A program made the translations under genes and the position numbers. 64,000 nt of DNA. Origin: Shewanella insulae. Lineage in GTDB: Bacteria; Pseudomonadota; Gammaproteobacteria; Enterobacterales; Shewanellaceae. Positions 47,864 to 55,005 of the stretch are shown one piece after another. The notes under the pieces are model-generated. The model did not search any database. It was given only the letters and a program-made list of their open reading frames with translations, and was not told the origin of the DNA. How positions within the stretch are numbered: position 1 is the stretch's first letter; each line of letters begins with the position of its first letter. The stretch lies in the NCBI RefSeq assembly GCF_009831655.1, contig NZ_WRPA01000005.1, positions 181,079 to 245,078 on the forward strand, given 5' to 3'.

Positions 47864-49225
47864 CTACTTGGCGAAGCGGTTGGCCAAGTAATCGAATACG
47901 GCGCGAATACCGAATGCTTCACCGCCGATGGGGCGACCCGGTAGCTTGCGGGTATTCCAGGCCATGACGTCGAAGTGGGTCCAGCTTATCTCCTCATCGA
48001 CGAAGGCTTCCAGATAGAGGGCCGCCGTGATGGCGCCGCCGAAGGGTACCTTGCCACAGTTAGCCAGATCGGCAATATCGCTGCTGGTCAGCTCGAAATA
48101 GGGCTTATGTAGCGGCATGCGCCACACGGGATCTTCAACCTCAAGGCCAGATGCCGTGATCCCTGTGGCTACCTCGTCGTCGTTGCTGAAGAAGCCGGGT
48201 AGCTCTGTACCCAGGGCAATACGCATGGCGCCTGTCAGGGTGGCGAAATCGATCAGCAGATCGGGCTTGTCGCTGTTGGCTTCGGCCAGGGCATCACACA
48301 GCACCAGACGGCCTTCGGCGTCCGTGTTGTCTATCTCAACCGTGAGTCCCTTGCGTGTGGTGATCACGTCACCTGGGCGGAAGGCGTTGGCCGAGACGGC
48401 ATTTTCCACCGCTGGCACCAATACGCGCAGGCGCACCGGCAGCTCGGCGGCCATGATCTGATGGGCCAGGCCGATAACATGGGCGGCGCCGCCCATATCT
48501 TTCTTCATCAGGCGCATACCGGCGCCAGGCTTAAGATCTAAGCCGCCCGAGTCGAAACAGACTCCTTTACCAACCAGGGTCACCTTAGGTGCGTCTTCAT
48601 CGCCCCAGGTAAGATCGATCAGACGCGGCGCGTTATGGCTGGCGCGGCCAACCATGTGGATGGTGGGGTAGTTGTGAGTCAGCAGATCGTCGCCGACTAT
48701 TTGGCTAACCTTGGCGCCGAATTCTGCTGCCAGTGACTCCATGGTCTCGCCAAGGTGCTGGGGCATCATGTCGGCGGCTGGGGTGTTGACCAGATCGCGC
48801 ACGATAGAGACAGAGCGCACCATCTTTTGCGTCTGCTCGACCAGCTCGGCATCGCGCAGCACCAGCTGTGGGTAGGCCTTGTCGTTGGCCTTATAGCGAT
48901 CGAACTTGTAGGCGCCTAAGGCCCAGCTAAAGGCCGCCAGCTTGCAGGTCTGGGCATCGCCATCTAACAGGTATTGTCCGGCCGGTAGTTCGTTAACCAG
49001 ATCGCCGCATACCCAGTGGGAGTCTTTGTCTTCGCTCACATAGAGCACCTGGCTGAGGGCGCCATCAGTGCCTGGGATCAGGCTAAGGCCCTTGCCCTTG
49101 TATTGGGTGCTGCCTAGCCAGTTTTGAACCTGTTTATCCTGGCCGTTTAGCCAATCGTTATAGTCATTTTTCGCGAGTAGTGTCAGTGGGATCCCTTCGG
49201 AACCAGAGAGGAGTAGTTGAGTCAT
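47864..49225 (-). CDS. Leucyl aminopeptidase, M17 family
   Basis: 453 residues. Metal and catalytic residues are in GKGVCFDSGGLDLKPGAGM, MKKDMGGAAHVIGLA, and the signature NTDAEGRLVLCDAL. These enzymes remove N-terminal residues from peptides in the cytoplasm as hexamers with two metal ions. The N-terminal domain is shorter than in PepA and unlike PepB in detail, so I leave the symbol open. Single gene, with its terminator shared with ybiT. Confidence 0.9.
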   Translation of the reverse strand: MTQLLLSGSEGIPLTLLAKNDYNDWLNGQDKQVQNWLGSTQYKGKGLSLIPGTDGALSQVLYVSEDKDSHWVCGDLVNELPAGQYLLDGDAQTCKLAAFSWALGAYKFDRYKANDKAYPQLVLRDAELVEQTQKMVRSVSIVRDLVNTPAADMMPQHLGETMESLAAEFGAKVSQIVGDDLLTHNYPTIHMVGRASHNAPRLIDLTWGDEDAPKVTLVGKGVCFDSGGLDLKPGAGMRLMKKDMGGAAHVIGLAHQIMAAELPVRLRVLVPAVENAVSANAFRPGDVITTRKGLTVEIDNTDAEGRLVLCDALAEANSDKPDLLIDFATLTGAMRIALGTELPGFFSNDDEVATGITASGLEVEDPVWRMPLHKPYFELTSSDIADLANCGKVPFGGAITAALYLEAFVDEEISWTHFDVMAWNTRKLPGRPIGGEAFGIRAVFDYLANRFAK

Positions 49226-49297
49226 TGGGCATCATCTTATTGAGGTCAAAATTCAACTTAGATTAGCATGTCAGTCCCTTGGGGTGAAAGCGGCGCA

Positions 49298-49726
49298 TCA
49301 TTCATTGCTGGCTTTTTCGACAGCGTCCAGGGCGCGTTTGTTGGCCTGGGCTTCTCGGTTCAACTGGGCCTTGCGCTCGGAGAGATTATTGAAGGAGCTG
49401 GGCAGCACCTCGACGCCGACCAATTTACCCAGTTTGACCACCACAGGGATGGTGATGGGGGCGAAGGGGAGCACGGCAAATACACCCAGCCCCAGGCCTT
49501 TGATCAGATCCGCCAGCTGCTGATTGGCCAGTCGTAGCTCTTCCTTGCTGGCCTGATTGCGGGTGTAGCGACCGTAGGCGACCAGCATATCCTTGGTCTC
49601 CTGTTTCTCCTGTGCCAGGGCATCTTTGAGCACCAGCATGTCACGTTTTAAACGTAGACCGAAGCGGCGGCGACTGATGCGCAGCACTCTGAAGGGGGCC
49701 TTGTGTAATTTACGATAAATTTTCAT
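49298..49726 (-). CDS. Small LETM1-like protein
   Basis: 142 residues. A basic, helical N-terminal part precedes a hydrophobic core LGVFAVLPFAPITIPVVVKLG followed by VLPSSFNNLSERKAQL. This pattern resembles the conserved LETM1 segment (...VPF...LLPVALKLFPNMLPSTF), including LPSSF. LETM1 proteins are mitochondrial inner-membrane ion-exchange or ribosome-linked proteins; short bacterial relatives have no assigned function known to me. The hydrophobic stretch would be one membrane helix. Single gene between the M17 peptidase and TetR genes, all on the minus strand. Confidence 0.65.
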   Translation of the reverse strand: MKIYRKLHKAPFRVLRISRRRFGLRLKRDMLVLKDALAQEKQETKDMLVAYGRYTRNQASKEELRLANQQLADLIKGLGLGVFAVLPFAPITIPVVVKLGKLVGVEVLPSSFNNLSERKAQLNREAQANKRALDAVEKASNE

Positions 49727-49785
49727 GGCGCGATTGTCTCACAAGCCCAGCTCAAGGCCTATCTTTTCCTAATGCTCTTTTTGCC

Positions 49786-50343
49786 TTAGATAAGGGTTGG
49801 CACCAGACGTTGCAATTGCACCTGGCTGCGCAGGGCGGCGCCCTTGTCCTGACTCACCATGGCCGAGACAATGGCCCCCTCTTTCATCAGGCAGATGAGA
49901 TCCAGCAGGGCCTCGTTTGGCTGGGAAAGGCAACGGCCAATCAATTCTCTAACCGCCTGCTTATGAAACTTGGCAAAACGTGACACCTGACACCGGCTGT
50001 CGCCACATTCGATGGCGGAGTTGATAAACAGGCAGCCATGAAATTGACTCAGCTCGGGTACCCGGTCGTTGAACCAGTCGTCTAGCGCACCGAACAGGGC
50101 GTCTATCACGCCAGGGTCATTTTGTGCTATTGTCAATCGTTTACTCAGCCAGTGGATGAAGATCTGATGACGTGTTTCTAGCACGGCTACGATGAGGGCT
50201 TCCTTGCTGCTGAAGTGATGATACAGGGTCTTCTTGGCAACCCCAGACACCTTAAGCACCTCGTTGATCCCCACAAGGTTTATCCCCCGCTCGGTAAAGA
50301 GGGTAAGGGCGGTATCGATTAGCAACTGTCTCTTATCTGTCAT
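49786..50343 (-). CDS. TetR/AcrR-family repressor
   Basis: 185 residues from ATG 50343 (ATG 50346 adjoins it), with GAGGAC before it. The N-terminal HTH reads GINEVLKVSGVAKKTLYHHFSSKEALIVAVLE split over residues ~20-50, typical of TetR proteins. The C-terminal ligand domain has a CRCQ/CGDS-containing stretch. It is divergent from an HPP-family membrane gene, with two palindromic operators between them, so it most likely represses both itself and that gene. The ligand is unknown. Confidence 0.88.
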   Translation of the reverse strand: MTDKRQLLIDTALTLFTERGINLVGINEVLKVSGVAKKTLYHHFSSKEALIVAVLETRHQIFIHWLSKRLTIAQNDPGVIDALFGALDDWFNDRVPELSQFHGCLFINSAIECGDSRCQVSRFAKFHKQAVRELIGRCLSQPNEALLDLICLMKEGAIVSAMVSQDKGAALRSQVQLQRLVPTLI

Positions 50344-50375
50344 CATGTCCTCGCTTTTTTTATATCTTGACATCG

Positions 50376-50419
50376 GTAGACCAAGTTGTCTACTCTTGCG
50401 GGTAGACAGACTTGTCTAC
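50376..50419. promoter_or_regulatory. Twin TetR operators in divergent promoter
   Basis: Two copies of the perfect 6-6-6 palindrome GTAGAC-N6-GTCTAC at 50376-50393 and 50402-50419. Their centres are 26 bp apart, about 2.5 helical turns. A TTGACA at 50367-50372 would be the -35 of a plus-strand promoter running over the first site (TACTCT at 50391 as -10). Confidence 0.8.
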
Positions 50420-50471
50420 ATGGGGTTCGCCCACATAAGATTCGTCTATATAAGGGAGTTAAGGGATTAAG

Positions 50472-50942
50472 ATGAATAAATTGGCATTTGCGTTAATCTC
50501 CGGCCTTGGGGCCGCCTTGGCCATCGGCCTGTTGTCCTTCGCGGAAACCCTGCAGTCGGATATTGTGCTGCTCATGGTGCCTTTCGGCGCCACCGCAGTT
50601 TTGGTGTTTGGGGTGCCAGACAGCCCGCTGGCCCAGCCGAAGAACGTTATCTTCGGTCATCTATTGACCTGCGCGATCGGCCTCTATTTCGTTCACTTTA
50701 TCGGGGTGAGTCCGCTGACTCTGGCTATTGCGACGGGGCTCGCGGTCAGTGGCATGCTGCTGACCAAGACGACCCATCCACCGGCAGGTGCCACGCCGCT
50801 GTTGGTGATGTTAACGGGGCAGGATTGGAGTTTTCTCGTTTCACCCGTGTTGTCTGGGGCCCTGATCATAGTGCTAGTGGGTAAGCTGATCGCACTAATG
50901 CACAAGCGTCTGGAACGTCAGCAGAGCGCGGCGCTGGATTAG
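50472..50942 (+). CDS. HPP-family membrane protein
   Basis: 156 residues with about four membrane helices. The family motif THPPAGATPLLVML (the HPP triplet) is central, after FGATAVLVFGVPDSPLAQPKN. HPP proteins are short integral membrane proteins, some linked to nitrite transport in plastids and cyanobacteria; the bacterial role is mostly open. It is under likely control of the divergent TetR repressor. Confidence 0.85.
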   Translation: MNKLAFALISGLGAALAIGLLSFAETLQSDIVLLMVPFGATAVLVFGVPDSPLAQPKNVIFGHLLTCAIGLYFVHFIGVSPLTLAIATGLAVSGMLLTKTTHPPAGATPLLVMLTGQDWSFLVSPVLSGALIIVLVGKLIALMHKRLERQQSAALD

Positions 50943-51131
50943 TCGCTGAAATTACAACTTTTGTGCTTAGTTTCAGTGAGCTAGATTGATATAGACTATA
51001 CTTTTCATTTGGTCATTTGTGGGTGGCTAAGGCCCAATCGCCTATGGTATTGGCTGGACCTTAGTCATTAAGCCGGGTCGCTTGAGAACAGGTTAGCGAT
51101 AAGGTCTGCACGACAGAAGGATGAAGAGTGA

Positions 51132-52622
51132 ATGCGCCACCCATTTAAGCCGTTCAAGATTTTCAGCCTCGCCATCTTATATGTGATCTTTCTGGTGGCG
51201 GCGTTCTATATTCTGATGGCCAGCATCAATCGGTCACAGCAGGATTGGAAACGTCACACCTATGAGGCGCTGGAGAAGACCGCTTTTTTCAATGATGCCA
51301 TGGTAGCCCTGGGCTACGGTGGCTTCATTCATGACTTCAAGAACGCGGTGATCCGTCAAGACGTGAGTTATCTCGTGCGGGCGGAAACCGAGATAGAACT
51401 AGGCTTGGAGTCGCTGCAAAAATACCTGCAAAGGGCGCACGAACATACCGCCGAGGTGCGGGCGATACAGTCTGTGGTCGGCCAATATCGCCAACATTTG
51501 CCCAGGCTCAGGCAGATGCTGAAAGAGAAACGGGATGTGGCGACGATAGATGCCCTGGTACGGGTAGACGACAGGCCGGCTATCGAGGCGATAGAGAGCA
51601 TACTCTCGAGGCATGCTCAGAGCCCAAACAACCTGTTTGAGCAAGCCGACAGCGCCCACCAGAGGGTGAATCAGATGCTGCTGGTGATCCTCTGCGCCCT
51701 GGTGTTGGTGAGCATCCTGGTGTTTAGTTTTATTCGTTATGTCAACAAACGGCTGGCGATCAAGCTTAAGGATCTCGAGGTGATCTTTAGCTGCGCGCCT
51801 AACGCCATCTTTTCGGTCGATGAGCATGGCACCATCATCTCCGCCAATCGCGAGACCATGCGCCTATTTGGCTTCTCTAAGCGGGCGCTGAACAGAATTA
51901 ATGTGGATGATCTGGTGCCCAGCGGCACTAAGGAGAAACATAAGAAGCTGCGCCTGGAGTTTCAAAAGTCCGACAGGGTACAGCCCATGTCTCAGCGCAA
52001 CACCATCTTCTACGGCAAGAAGCTCAATGGCGACGTGTTTCCCGCCAGCATCTCCATCGCCACCTATGGGGTGGGGGATGAGAAGCACAGCATAGTAGTG
52101 ATCAAAGATCTCAGTGACGAGATGCAATATAAGTCCCAGGCTAATACCGACCCCCTTACTAAGGTCGCCAATCGGCGTGCCATCAACCGCCAGCTGTCGG
52201 CGGCCGTCAGTCGCAGCAATCGTCAGCAGACCCCGCTCGCCGTGTGTATCTTCGATATTGATCACTTCAAATCGGTCAATGACAAACATGGTCATCTGGT
52301 GGGGGACGATGTGTTGCAGCGAGTGGCCAAGATCTTCAGCGATGCCGTGCGTAAGACGGACTTTGTTGGCCGCTGGGGGGGCGAGGAGTTTGTGATCATC
52401 CTGGAAGACACAGATAGAGACGGCGCCTTGCACTTTGCCGATAAGCTCAGAGAAGAGGTGAAGCGCCGCAGCCTAGAGAGCGACTTCCCCGTTGCCATAA
52501 CCTTAAGCGCCGGGGTGTCTGTCTATTGCCGCGACGATAACAAGGAGTGCCTGTTTAATCACGCCGATCAGGCACTCTACCGCGCCAAGGAGAGTGGCCG
52601 CGACTGTGTGGTCGTGATTTAA
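51132..52622 (+). CDS. Membrane-bound PAS-GGDEF diguanylate cyclase
   Basis: 496 residues. A helix at about 12-32, a periplasmic helical sensor domain (about 33-180), a second helix (about 181-203), a PAS domain (about 215-325; IFSVDEHGTIISANRETMRLFG), and a GGDEF domain (about 330-496). The active-site motif is GGEEF (416-420), preceded by the inhibitory-site motif R-K-T-D (407-410), exactly five residues before. The cyclase should thus make c-di-GMP from two GTP and be product-inhibited. No EAL domain is present. Its product is the ligand of the riboswitch at 0.8 kb, but many other cyclases are expected in such a genome. The start codon is ATG 51132. Confidence 0.92.
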   Translation: MRHPFKPFKIFSLAILYVIFLVAAFYILMASINRSQQDWKRHTYEALEKTAFFNDAMVALGYGGFIHDFKNAVIRQDVSYLVRAETEIELGLESLQKYLQRAHEHTAEVRAIQSVVGQYRQHLPRLRQMLKEKRDVATIDALVRVDDRPAIEAIESILSRHAQSPNNLFEQADSAHQRVNQMLLVILCALVLVSILVFSFIRYVNKRLAIKLKDLEVIFSCAPNAIFSVDEHGTIISANRETMRLFGFSKRALNRINVDDLVPSGTKEKHKKLRLEFQKSDRVQPMSQRNTIFYGKKLNGDVFPASISIATYGVGDEKHSIVVIKDLSDEMQYKSQANTDPLTKVANRRAINRQLSAAVSRSNRQQTPLAVCIFDIDHFKSVNDKHGHLVGDDVLQRVAKIFSDAVRKTDFVGRWGGEEFVIILEDTDRDGALHFADKLREEVKRRSLESDFPVAITLSAGVSVYCRDDNKECLFNHADQALYRAKESGRDCVVVI

Positions 52623-52631
52623 AACGACCAC
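52608..52631. terminator. Hairpin at convergent gene ends
   Basis: GTGGTCGT (52608-52615) and ACGACCAC (52624-52631) form a perfect 8-bp stem that overlaps the cyclase stop codon; no strong T run. It probably marks the 3' ends of both convergent genes. Confidence 0.5.
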
Positions 52632-52645
52632 TTAGAGCAAGATGT

Positions 52646-53434
52646 CTATCCGGCGCGCAGCGCCAGCAGGGCTGGGATATCCAGCGGCTCCTGGTAGCGA
52701 CAAAATTGGGCTTGCTTGGTTTCCAGGGTGTAGATAGACATGCGATCGGCCAGCTCATTCCCCTCGATGCCCACATGGGCCGCCACATGACTGAGTTTCA
52801 GCTTGGCCTTTAAGCTATCGTAAAGCGCGTGGGCCTCCTGGATCACGCTTAAGTTGGCGATCTCCCCCGTCTTGCGACGCCAGCCGTTGGCCTTCCAGCC
52901 ATAGGCCCATACGGAGATACACTTGATGGCATATTGGGAGTCACTGTGAATATGCACACCGAGACCCTGCTGCAGATAATGCTTGGCCATCAACAGCGCC
53001 TGATGCAGGGCGTTGAGTTCGGCGGTGTTGTTGGTGCCCATGGGGTGATAGAGTCCATACCAGAGCTCGGCCAACTCGCCTTGGCGATAGAGTGCCAGAC
53101 CAGAACCGGCCTCACCGGGGTTGGGCTCACAGCCGCCGTCGGTATAGATATCGATATCGCTATCGGGATGCTCGCTCGTGCTTTTCTGACTGCTCGCGCC
53201 CGATGTAGGCTTACTTCTTGTCGAACTGGCTGTTGAATTGGCCTTGTAGGAGGCAGATCTTGCACTGCCGGCCTTACTCTGCCCGCCCTTAAAGGCGGCC
53301 TCGGCCTCGGCCTGTGTCTTAAAAGATTTGTAGCGCGCGCCCGCAAAGCCATCGACCAAGGCCTTGGTTTGGGGCCAACTGGTGAATATGCCTGTCTCGC
53401 GTCCCGCCCACACCACATAATATTTGCTTGCCAT
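52646..53434 (-). CDS. Ribonuclease HI with N-terminal hybrid-binding domain
   Basis: 262 residues from ATG 53434 (GGGAAGAG upstream); the longer open frame is discarded. Residues 1-45 are an RNase H1 N-terminal (viroplasmin-like) domain: YYVVWAGRETGIFTSWPQTK and FKTQAEAEAAF. A Ser/Ala/Thr-rich linker follows (about 50-90). The RNase H domain carries the catalytic Asp of YTDGGCEPNPG, Glu of NTAELNALHQ, Asp of IHSDSQYAIK and Asp of GNELADRM. It cuts RNA in RNA-DNA hybrids. The extended two-domain form is the eukaryote-like RNase H1 layout and is often a second RNase HI in bacteria. Confidence 0.9.
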   Translation of the reverse strand: MASKYYVVWAGRETGIFTSWPQTKALVDGFAGARYKSFKTQAEAEAAFKGGQSKAGSARSASYKANSTASSTRSKPTSGASSQKSTSEHPDSDIDIYTDGGCEPNPGEAGSGLALYRQGELAELWYGLYHPMGTNNTAELNALHQALLMAKHYLQQGLGVHIHSDSQYAIKCISVWAYGWKANGWRRKTGEIANLSVIQEAHALYDSLKAKLKLSHVAAHVGIEGNELADRMSIYTLETKQAQFCRYQEPLDIPALLALRAG

Positions 53435-53453
53435 CGGATTCTCTTCCCTTGAA

Positions 53454-54029
53454 TTAATCGGCCTGTTTACAGCTTTGCAGCAGCTTGACGAAGAAGGCCT
53501 CGCCCTTACGTTCGGCGAAGGCGATGTTGCGCTCGGGGATCGACTCGGGGTCGTCATAGTCGGCTAGCGCACGCTCCATACTGGCCTCACGTATGATATG
53601 CAAGGTGGGATAGGGCGCGCGGTTGGTGTAGTTGGCGGCGCTGGATGTCTCTTCGCCCTCGAAGCAGTAGTCGGGGTGGAAGCTGGCTAGCTGGAATACC
53701 CCCTCGAAACCCTGATCGATCAGCAAGGCATCGGCGATATCCACGAGATCCAGATACTGATAAAACCCCTCGAAGCCACGCGGCAGAATAAACAGCGTTG
53801 TCTCGGTTTGCGGATGCTCCTCGAGGTAGTGGCATTCGTCGACCAGCTCGTTTAACACGGCCTCCAGCTGATGCTGCTCGGCCACCTTGTAGCGTATGCT
53901 GTTGCGCTCCACTTCTCGGCGGGCGAAGGGGCAAATATTGTATTTCATGATCACCTTCTCGACCCAATTCTGGGTGGCTAAGGCGACGCCTCTATCTTCG
54001 GCGTTGTGTTTGCACTCTGTCGCTGCCAC
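53454..54029 (-). CDS. DUF1415-family protein
   Basis: 191 residues. YNICPFARRE, PRGFEGFYQYLDL, FQLASFHPDYCFEG and NRAPYPTLHIIREAS are the conserved blocks of DUF1415, a common Gammaproteobacterial family without assigned activity. The conserved Cys, His and Asp residues (CPFA, HPDY) hint at an enzyme. It is 19 bp upstream of the RNase HI gene, so they are likely co-transcribed. Confidence 0.85.
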   Translation of the reverse strand: MAATECKHNAEDRGVALATQNWVEKVIMKYNICPFARREVERNSIRYKVAEQHQLEAVLNELVDECHYLEEHPQTETTLFILPRGFEGFYQYLDLVDIADALLIDQGFEGVFQLASFHPDYCFEGEETSSAANYTNRAPYPTLHIIREASMERALADYDDPESIPERNIAFAERKGEAFFVKLLQSCKQAD

Positions 54030-54061
54030 GGCTGCTCCGTATGATGTGGTTTTTCTGTGTG

Positions 54062-54658
54062 TTATTGAGGAGCGATCATAGGGATGATAGAGGCCACAAG
54101 CAAGAGCGCCATGGTGATGTTAAAGGCTTTTTGCTGGCGTTGATGCTTAAGTAGTCGCTTGAGCGCTACCCCAAACCCCAGCCATAACAAGGCGCAGGGC
54201 AGGGCCACACTCAGGAAGACGCTGGCGATGGTGAGCACCTGGGGTGTCAGGGGCCTGTCTATCACGGTAAAGGTGGCTATCGCGCCAACGGCCATGATCC
54301 ATCCCTTAGGATTGACCCATTGAAAGGCCGCGGCCTGCAGGAAGGAGAGAGGTTTTGCCGTCTGTTTGCCCTCCATGCGACTGCTGCTGTTGGCGATCAG
54401 CCATGCCAGGTAGAGCAGGTAGGCGATGCCGACATATTTGATGATCTGGTGCAGCAGGGGATAGGCCTGAAACACGGCGCTCAGTCCAAGGCCGATCGCC
54501 AGCACCATGCAGGGAAAACCTATGCAGATCCCCGCCAGGTGGGGGAGGCTAGGCCGGATGCCAAAGTTTACCCCAGAGGTCATCAGCATGATGTTATTGG
54601 GCCCTGGGGTGATCCCCGAAGAAAAGGCAAATAGGGCGATGGCGAAAACCAGTTCCAT
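54062..54658 (-). CDS. LysE/RhtB-family amino-acid exporter
   Basis: 198 residues, six hydrophobic segments, and the family signature near the N-terminus: GITPGPNNIMLMTSG. WVNPKGWIMAVGA in the middle is also typical. These carriers export amino acids or related metabolites across the inner membrane. The substrate is unknown. The gene precedes DUF1415 by 32 bp and may head a three-gene unit with it and the RNase HI. Confidence 0.88.
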   Translation of the reverse strand: MELVFAIALFAFSSGITPGPNNIMLMTSGVNFGIRPSLPHLAGICIGFPCMVLAIGLGLSAVFQAYPLLHQIIKYVGIAYLLYLAWLIANSSSRMEGKQTAKPLSFLQAAAFQWVNPKGWIMAVGAIATFTVIDRPLTPQVLTIASVFLSVALPCALLWLGFGVALKRLLKHQRQQKAFNITMALLLVASIIPMIAPQ

Positions 54659-54834
54659 TAACGGCTTGTCTCTAAGGTGATGATTCGAAGCGTTATGATC
54701 TCAAGGCTTGTCTCTGCTGACCAGTAAATTTTTTTATTTCCTAAATTTTACTATAACTTACTGTAAAAATTGATTTTGTCAGATTATCTCTGTGGTAATT
54801 TTGCCTTTTCTAATGTAAATCTCCTGCCGGGTAC

Positions 54835-54863
54835 TTGTAAAAATATATTGTATAAAATATAAC
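54835..54863 (+). promoter_or_regulatory. Candidate promoter of the collagenase gene
   Basis: TTGTAA (54835-54840), 17 bp, TATAAC (54858-54863), in a very AT-rich block. The leader to ATG 55006 would be about 135 nt and includes AAGGCCT...AGGCCTT that could pair. Confidence 0.5.
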
Positions 54864-55005
54864 AGTAGCGCCATAAATTGTTAACTCCGGGTTAACAAGG
54901 ATGTGCTAATCGCTCGATATAAGGCCTCAGAGAAGGTGAGTCGAGCCAAATCAACCTGAGTAATGTCAGGCCTTGATGGGCCTGTCGGTCTGGAGACCAC
55001 CCACT

